In this document: one piece after another, positions 6,371 through 10,558 of the stretch
How the letters are laid out: each line of letters begins with the position of its first letter
How positions within the stretch are numbered: the stretch's first letter is position 1
Assembly (NCBI GenBank): GCA_005888675.1
Contig: VBBA01000169.1
Location: 1 to 10,558, forward strand
Source: Candidatus Bathyarchaeota archaeon
Lineage (GTDB): Archaea > Thermoproteota > Bathyarchaeia > 40CM-2-53-6
Reading direction: 5' to 3'
Length of the DNA: 10,558 nt
The notes under the pieces: generated by a model
Told to the model about the DNA's origin: nothing
Databases searched by the model: none
Seen by the model: only the letters and a program-made list of their open reading frames with translations
Made by a program: the position numbers and the translations under genes

Positions 6371-7708
6371 CTATTCTATTGGTATCGTTCCGAAGACTTT
6401 GGTGAACTTTTCATCGTCAAAGTGCAAGTCTAGTGCGCTTGCAATCTTATGGACGTTCTTGTAGGCGATACCGAGGCATCCTGACGCGCCAGGAGACGGG
6501 GCCATGTTTGCGCAGATATTTACTCCATTTTTAGGAACCTCTGGGAGAGTAAACTCACCAAGCCTCAACTCTCGTGTTCTTTTGTTGATACCCACGGTGC
6601 GTACTCCTCCAAATTCTGGCGCGGGTTTCAAGTCAGCGTACGGAATCGAGGGCACAATCTTTCTCGCCTCATATTTCCAAAAGAGATGCCTTCCCACACC
6701 TGGTAATGAATATGCAATATTCTTGATCATGATGTTTCGGATTGCCTTCTTTGAGATGACGGTATCGAGAAGTACGGAGTCAAGGTTGTCGATGAATTCT
6801 TTGATGTCTGGCTTGTCCTTTTCAAACATCAGAGTCGGCGTTGCCGTTGGTCCATATCGGGTAACCGCGCCGTCCCACTCTCTGTCAGCATGGGTAGCAG
6901 CGAAAGGCACGCCTTCTTCTTGAAACGTGTACACCTTCCCATTAATTATTGAAGGGGAGGTGTAGAATTTGCCAGCTACGGGAAAGGCAACGAAGTCGGC
7001 CCCTAAGCCAAGTTGTTTCGCGAAGGAAAGCGTGTACGAGCCGGCGGAGACCACGAGATATCGAGCCGAGAAACTTCCAGCGTTATCGGTATGGACATCA
7101 TAACCCTCTGATACATTTTCTATTCGTTTCACTTTCGTGTTGAACTTGACATTGATTTTCTTGTCTTGGCGCTTGCTCGCGTTGTCTTGGAAGGACGTTG
7201 CGAGCTCGCCAAAATCAACCATGTCTGCCTGCAGTCTGATTATTCCTATCTCTTCGTCCCTTTTCCGCCCTCTCACAATATACGGTTCCAGTTTGGCGAT
7301 CTCTTCCTTGTCTTCCATTAATTCTGCATAAGGGAAGACTGGCTTCACGGTATCGTGGAATTTTTTCCTTAGGTAGTCTCGCTCATTCCTTCCCACTGCA
7401 AGTACCATGCCGCTTTTCGTGCGCCTGAGAATGTCGTACTCACGCCCGTACTCGCTGTTCGCGTAAGACGGGATCATGTCAGAATATCGTTTTATTGCCT
7501 TCATCACTTCCGGTGAGTAGTTGAGCTCGCCGCCGAAGGGATGGCGAGTCTGACTGTTTGTTCTCCTATTGGATGCGATCTGGCCCGCACTGTTTTCCTT
7601 TTCAAGAAACAATAGACTCTGCAGGTTGGTGAATTCTGCGAGCAAGAATCCGGTGGCGGTCCCCACCGCACCCATTCCGATGATTGCTACGTCGTAGACA
7701 TCTCTCAT
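6371..7708 (-). CDS. Malate:quinone oxidoreductase-like FAD-dependent oxidoreductase
   Basis: This is a flavoprotein of 445 residues from the ATG at 7708; a TTG lies directly upstream but ATG is preferred. An N-terminal Rossmann motif, VAIIGMGAVGTATG, binds the FAD ADP moiety. Further matches to the Mqo / L-2-hydroxyglutarate oxidase group are NRRTNSQTRH near 48-57, PVAGKFYTSP followed by NGKVYT and PFAATHAD in the middle, RYGPTATP, and the C-terminal ANMAPSPGASGCLGIA flavin-binding segment. Such enzymes oxidise malate or a related 2-hydroxyacid at the membrane face and pass electrons to quinone. It is shorter than typical Mqo (about 490-500 residues), so another 2-hydroxyacid could be the substrate. 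It shows no signal peptide. It stands alone, 100 bases ahead of the DUF1259 gene on the same strand. A weak AT-rich box, minus strand ATTTACAAAA, lies about 40-48 bases before the start. Confidence 0.85.
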   Translation of the reverse strand: MRDVYDVAIIGMGAVGTATGFLLAEFTNLQSLLFLEKENSAGQIASNRRTNSQTRHPFGGELNYSPEVMKAIKRYSDMIPSYANSEYGREYDILRRTKSGMVLAVGRNERDYLRKKFHDTVKPVFPYAELMEDKEEIAKLEPYIVRGRKRDEEIGIIRLQADMVDFGELATSFQDNASKRQDKKINVKFNTKVKRIENVSEGYDVHTDNAGSFSARYLVVSAGSYTLSFAKQLGLGADFVAFPVAGKFYTSPSIINGKVYTFQEEGVPFAATHADREWDGAVTRYGPTATPTLMFEKDKPDIKEFIDNLDSVLLDTVISKKAIRNIMIKNIAYSLPGVGRHLFWKYEARKIVPSIPYADLKPAPEFGGVRTVGINKRTRELRLGEFTLPEVPKNGVNICANMAPSPGASGCLGIAYKNVHKIASALDLHFDDEKFTKVFGTIPIE

Positions 7709-7921
7709 CAATCATCACGAGCTTACTGAAGAAGAGAAGATGGGCTTTTGTAAATTGGGTCGACTCAACAAGCCAAGTAGTTTAGCAAGAAGCATTGTCT
7801 TTTCTGTGGTTGGAAGAACCGAGTGCTGACAATAGAACATTCCTTAACGGAAACACCTCACATCACTTCCGCAGGTGCCAAAGACTCGGGACGACCTTGA
7901 AGATGAAACAAGGAAGATTGC

Positions 7922-8854
7922 TCATACGTCCTTGTAGATTGCAGCCCGATGACTTGCTGGAGTGAAGGCGTATACTTTGTCTGTCTCTGGGTTGTAGGCA
8001 ATGGTATGTGCTCCTAGCTCCGTCTTCACCGTCTGAACGAGCTTCATTGTGTCGGTGTCGAAGACATGGATCACCCCCGGCTCTCCGATAGCTACGTAGA
8101 GGTGGTGCAGCCGTGAATTGTAGAATATCACGTCGGGCGGACCACTTAAGTCTGAAACGCGTGATACTCTTCCCGACTGCAAATCGATGGTGAATAGTCC
8201 GCCTTGGTCACAGGCGCAGAAGAGCCTTCGATTCTCAGAGTCGATGTCGAGCCCATGCGGACCCGTTGCGGGAATTTCGAAGCTGGTTGTTATTCCGTAC
8301 GGATCTTTGCTTTCGATAGCGACTATCTGTGGGGGCTTGGAAACGTTGACGTAAAAACGGTCCATCTTGCTATCGAAGACGGTCCACCGTGTTCTTCCAG
8401 GCACAATAATGTCGGCGGTTAGAAATTTCTTCTTCGTCTCAACCATTGAGACGGTGATTGGATTAGGGTCATCCTGCTTGGATACGTTTGCTGCGAGCAG
8501 AGTATTCCTTGAAGGATCGAAGGCCAATCCGTTGGGAAAGCCTCCGACCCTCACCTTCTCTAGCTTCTCCTCTCGACCAAATGGAAATACTCCCACAGTC
8601 TTCTCCCCACGGTTAGAAGTGAACACCAAGTCTCTCTCGTTGGAGACGAGTACGCCAGCCACGCCGGGAAGGCCAGGAATAGAATGAAGATACTTGTCTC
8701 GGCGGGAGTCGATCACGTCTACCGCGTCATTCGAGGTATGAGCAACGTACAGGATCCCTGATTTGACATGGACGGCTGCATGGTCAAAGCCGCCGTTCTT
8801 CTGGTGTGTTGGCAGTTCTATGTAGCCGACGTGTTTGAGGCTGAAATGGGGGAC
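7922..8854 (-). CDS. YncE/YVTN-type beta-propeller without a normal start codon
   Basis: This is a beta-propeller protein of repeated blades of about 40-45 residues, each with Leu-Tyr-Val-Ala or similar strands (LYVAHTSNDAVDVIDS, LVFTSNRGEKTVGVF, LFCACDQGGLFTIDL, LYVAIGEPGVIHVFD, VYAFTPASHRAAIY). Such YncE-like proteins act as binding scaffolds; no enzyme residues are visible. The first conventional start in frame is a GTG at 8716, but it falls inside the first blade. Clear propeller sequence continues upstream (FSLKHVGYIELPTHQKNGGF, then DHAAVHVKSGILYVAHTSND) to 8854. There it meets the TAG stop of the ChrB-domain gene in the same frame. No in-frame ATG, GTG or TTG exists between 8854 and 8719. 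The first codon after the TAG is GTC, one base from GTG. I annotate the whole 310-codon coding stretch; the true start is unresolved. It is probably co-transcribed with the ChrB-domain gene. Confidence 0.75.
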   Translation of the reverse strand, partial: VPHFSLKHVGYIELPTHQKNGGFDHAAVHVKSGILYVAHTSNDAVDVIDSRRDKYLHSIPGLPGVAGVLVSNERDLVFTSNRGEKTVGVFPFGREEKLEKVRVGGFPNGLAFDPSRNTLLAANVSKQDDPNPITVSMVETKKKFLTADIIVPGRTRWTVFDSKMDRFYVNVSKPPQIVAIESKDPYGITTSFEIPATGPHGLDIDSENRRLFCACDQGGLFTIDLQSGRVSRVSDLSGPPDVIFYNSRLHHLYVAIGEPGVIHVFDTDTMKLVQTVKTELGAHTIAYNPETDKVYAFTPASHRAAIYKDV

Positions 8855-9334
8855 CTACCGCGCAGGTTGCGCGACGTTGTACTCTAGCTTCTGAGTTCCT
8901 TCCGTCTTGAGCTGGCAGTACTTGTACAAGGCATCGTAAGTGGGGAATTGCAGACGCATATTGTCAAAGTCGTCCTTTGCAAGGTTTCGGAAACCATGCG
9001 CCGCTGCCTCTAGGCCTGCGGACTCAGGAGGTGGATTCGGGATTTTCGCGTCAGCACCTCTCACTATCTTGGCGAGTTCCAGTAGAGCTGGGTCAGTCAA
9101 TTTGTACTTCTTGATGATAGCGTCAAAACTGACACGCTCCTCGCCGTTCTCCTTGTAGTGAGTTAGTTCTACTCCCTTGGCGTCATAGGCTATTGCTCCA
9201 GTATCTTTGACGACTTGGGGAATTGTCTCAGGTGGGACGAAGAGGAATTCGGGGTTCTTGTCTACGAATTTCTTGATTAGCCATGGGCAGGCTATTCTGT
9301 CGACTTTTGCTTTTTCTCGGGTTACCCATTTCAT
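8855..9334 (-). CDS. ChrB C-terminal-domain protein (chromate-resistance-type)
   Basis: This 159-residue protein consists of the ChrB C-terminal domain alone. The N-terminal signature WVTREKAKVDRIACPWLIKKF at 3-23 is nearly diagnostic, and PEFLFVP, AIAYDAKGVELTHY, the Ile-Val-Arg-Gly-Ala-Asp motif (90-95), AGLEAAAHGF and YDALY (133-137) follow in family order. In bacteria this domain occurs in ChrB, linked to control of chromate export, and also as stand-alone proteins; its reaction is not settled. The cysteine usual after the internal His (the H-x-x-x-C-T-F region) is absent here, replaced by Val-Ser-Phe. The ATG at 9334 is supported by the domain start. The stop TAG (8855-8857) is followed in the same frame by the propeller coding sequence. 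Transcription starts from the divergent promoter shared with the PadR gene. No ChrA gene is in the window, so the oxyanion is uncertain. Confidence 0.88.
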   Translation of the reverse strand: MKWVTREKAKVDRIACPWLIKKFVDKNPEFLFVPPETIPQVVKDTGAIAYDAKGVELTHYKENGEERVSFDAIIKKYKLTDPALLELAKIVRGADAKIPNPPPESAGLEAAAHGFRNLAKDDFDNMRLQFPTYDALYKYCQLKTEGTQKLEYNVAQPAR

Positions 9335-9351
9335 GCTTGTTTCTCACTCAT
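9331..9351 (-). other. Possible six-codon leader reading frame overlapping the ChrB-gene start
   Basis: An ATG at 9351 opens Met-Ser-Glu-Lys-Gln-Ala and stops at TGA, which overlaps the ATG of the ChrB-domain gene as ATGA. It begins two bases from the proximal operator palindrome. It could be a chance frame or a leader that couples translation. There is no good Shine-Dalgarno before either ATG. Confidence 0.2.
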
Positions 9352-9352
9352 G

Positions 9353-9388
9353 GTAGATTATCTACTCAGCCGTAGGTAGATCATCTAC
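9353..9388. promoter_or_regulatory. Tandem palindromic operators, probably for PadR
   Basis: Two perfect 13-base palindromes, GTAGATTATCTAC (9353-9365) and GTAGATCATCTAC (9376-9388), have identical six-base arms around one free base. Their centres are 23 bases apart, close to two helical turns, so two dimers could bind on one face. They lie between the divergent ChrB-domain and PadR genes. The right-hand site directly abuts the TATA box of the PadR gene, and both sites lie between that box and the start of the ChrB gene. A bound repressor would block both promoters. PadR regulators bind inverted repeats as dimers and often control themselves; assignment to this PadR is inference. Confidence 0.75.
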
Positions 9389-9390
9389 AC

Positions 9391-9396
9391 ATATAA
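9391..9396 (+). promoter_or_regulatory. TATA box for the PadR gene, possibly shared
   Basis: ATATAA lies 35-40 bases before the PadR ATG, with transcription expected to start near 9415-9420. The reverse strand reads TTATAT, which could also serve the ChrB gene with a leader of about 34 bases. The operator at 9376-9388 ends two bases before it. Confidence 0.55.
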
Positions 9397-9430
9397 GCCT
9401 AACTGATGCATGTAGGGAGGGAGTAGGCCG

Positions 9431-10033
9431 ATGCCTAGATTAATGCCTCATGGAATGAAGGTGGGGGCCGTCTCGCTCTGGTTGCTCCTGCTTCTCTCGG
9501 AGAGACCGATGTACGGTTATGAGATAATTAGGGAATTGGAGAAAAGGTTCTCTGGATATTGGAAGCCAAAGACGGGAACCATCTATCCCGCGCTTGAGAG
9601 GCTGGAGAAGAACAAGCTTGTTACAAGCCGGATCGAGTTTCGGGAAGACGTTCCGGATCGCAAGCACTACGCACTGACGGACAAGGGGCGATTAGAACTC
9701 AGTAGTACGATGGTCTACTGGACGAAGATGACGGAGATTCTTGAGACCTATCGCGAAACCCATCAGTCAATCTTCAGACACAAAGGCGAGGTTAGGAAAC
9801 AAGAACTGGCACGGCTCTTCATCCAGTTGGGCCAGGCCTTGCGATCCGGCGACAACGTGGAGGCCAAGACTCTCTTTCCCGACTCGACAGAAAAACCTGT
9901 TCGGATAACACTCACCGAACCGATCGGTCTCAAATTCTTCTACGGCAAAGAAAACCACAAGCTAGAAATTCATATGGAAATAGAATGGGTGCCCGATCAG
10001 AAGCATCAATCATCCGACCGTGGCAAACCCTAG
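9431..10033 (+). CDS. PadR-family transcriptional regulator
   Basis: This 200-residue regulator has a PadR winged helix at about residues 10-100: LLLLLSERPMYGYEIIRELEKRF, then the recognition-helix region KTGTIYPALERLEKNKLV, then the wing SRIEFREDVPDRKHYALTDKGR. A long helix (about 88-125) should make the dimer. The C-terminal part (155-190) is predicted beta-rich and is not part of the usual PadR dimer domain; it could bind an effector. The ATG at 9431 is fixed by GGGAGG at 9415-9420, a strong ribosome binding site. It probably represses its own gene and the divergent ChrB gene through the two palindromes upstream. It is followed after 27 bases by an MFS transporter gene, likely in the same transcript. 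The effector is unknown. Confidence 0.9.
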   Translation: MPRLMPHGMKVGAVSLWLLLLLSERPMYGYEIIRELEKRFSGYWKPKTGTIYPALERLEKNKLVTSRIEFREDVPDRKHYALTDKGRLELSSTMVYWTKMTEILETYRETHQSIFRHKGEVRKQELARLFIQLGQALRSGDNVEAKTLFPDSTEKPVRITLTEPIGLKFFYGKENHKLEIHMEIEWVPDQKHQSSDRGKP

Positions 10034-10060
10034 GAAGAAATACGATCGAAGGCAACCGCG

Positions 10061-10558
10061 ATGTGGTTGAACTGGCTTGGAAGGGACGGCAAGATTATTC
10101 TTGTCGAAAAGGCCGTTCGGACAATTCCATACGGTTTCCTTGGCGTCTTGTATGCAGTCTATCTGAAGCAGTTGGGTTTCGATCTTTTTCTAATCGGAGT
10201 CGTGTTGACCGTTACAACAGCCTCTAGTGCATTGTACACGCTGGTTGCCAGCTTTGTTGCGGACTCGCTTGGAAGGAAGAGGACGCTGATTTTCTTCGCA
10301 TTGATGGACGCTCTTGCGGGTGCCCTTCTGATTTCGTCGAGCGAGTGGTGGGCACCAGTTGCGGCAGGAATAGTCGGGAACATGACCGTGGGCGCGGGAG
10401 AGGTTGGTCCTTACCTATCATTGGAGCAGGCGATTCTGCCTCAGACATCTGATCTTAGGCACAGAACGTTGGCGTTCAGCTTGTACAATCTGATAGGGTA
10501 CCTTTCAACTGCCATTGGAGCAATCCTGGTGGGACTACCCCACCTGATAGGATATGCT
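10061..10558 (+). CDS. MFS transporter, N-terminal part (cut by window edge)
   Basis: The first 166 residues of a Major Facilitator Superfamily permease are present. Hydrophobic helices are visible near 20-38, 44-64, 76-92, 97-113 and 138-160. The family motif A lies in the loop between helices two and three: D68-S-L-G71-R-K-R74. GAGEVGPYLSLEQAILPQ near 111-128 fits the helix four to five region of archaeal and bacterial drug-efflux-type members. The ATG at 10061 has GAAGG 8 bases upstream at 10048-10052. The frame is open to the right edge, so the C-terminal half is outside the window. It sits 27 bases after the PadR gene, as expected for an efflux pump under local control. The substrate is unknown; an oxyanion or toxic organic compound would fit. 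Confidence 0.85.
   Translation, partial: MWLNWLGRDGKIILVEKAVRTIPYGFLGVLYAVYLKQLGFDLFLIGVVLTVTTASSALYTLVASFVADSLGRKRTLIFFALMDALAGALLISSSEWWAPVAAGIVGNMTVGAGEVGPYLSLEQAILPQTSDLRHRTLAFSLYNLIGYLSTAIGAILVGLPHLIGYA

Noticed and set aside
1..10558. tRNA, rRNA, CRISPR array, insertion sequence or attachment site
   Set aside because: Gaps were read for cloverleaf patterns, regularly spaced repeats and terminal inverted repeats; none was seen, and no transposase or integrase is encoded.

Overview
The window is most likely archaeal. The evidence is a two-domain RecA/KaiC-type ATPase, TATA-like boxes (such as ATATAA and CTTATAG) about 25 to 45 bases ahead of several genes, frequent GTG and TTG starts, and a mix of Shine-Dalgarno and near-leaderless starts. 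The balanced base composition and the oxidative-metabolism genes suggest a mesophilic member of the TACK side, such as a thaumarchaeote- or bathyarchaeote-like organism. No rRNA or other marker gene is present to prove this, and the lineage is inference.

Layout. Bases 1-541 (+) hold a membrane-anchored retropepsin-like protease that is open at the left edge. Bases 620-1516 (-) encode a ZIP-family divalent metal transporter. Bases 1735-3642 (-) encode a GvpD/KaiC-like ATPase with one intact P-loop and one decayed one, followed 42 bases later by a small protein that may be winged-helix. Bases 3643-4060 hold no convincing gene but several repeats. Bases 4061-4399 (-) encode a small three-helix membrane protein. 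Bases 4597-6271 (-) are a coupled pair: a shortened DUF1259 (LppY/LpqO) protein whose stop codon overlaps the start of an APC amino-acid permease. Bases 6371-7708 (-) encode a malate:quinone-oxidoreductase-like flavoprotein.

The right end (7922-10558) is the most distinctive part. A PadR regulator and an MFS transporter (cut by the window edge) run rightward. A ChrB C-terminal-domain protein and a YncE/YVTN-type beta-propeller run leftward. Two perfect palindromes, GTAGAT-N-ATCTAC, lie 23 bases apart in the divergent promoter and look like PadR operators. This resembles a small PadR-controlled resistance or stress module (ChrB domain, propeller, efflux pump) without a visible ChrA chromate transporter.

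The propeller gene is odd. Its first blade is read in the same frame directly after the TAG stop of the ChrB gene, with no ATG, GTG or TTG before it. Either a start codon has been lost, a rare start is used, the stop is read through, or there is a base error in the assembly.
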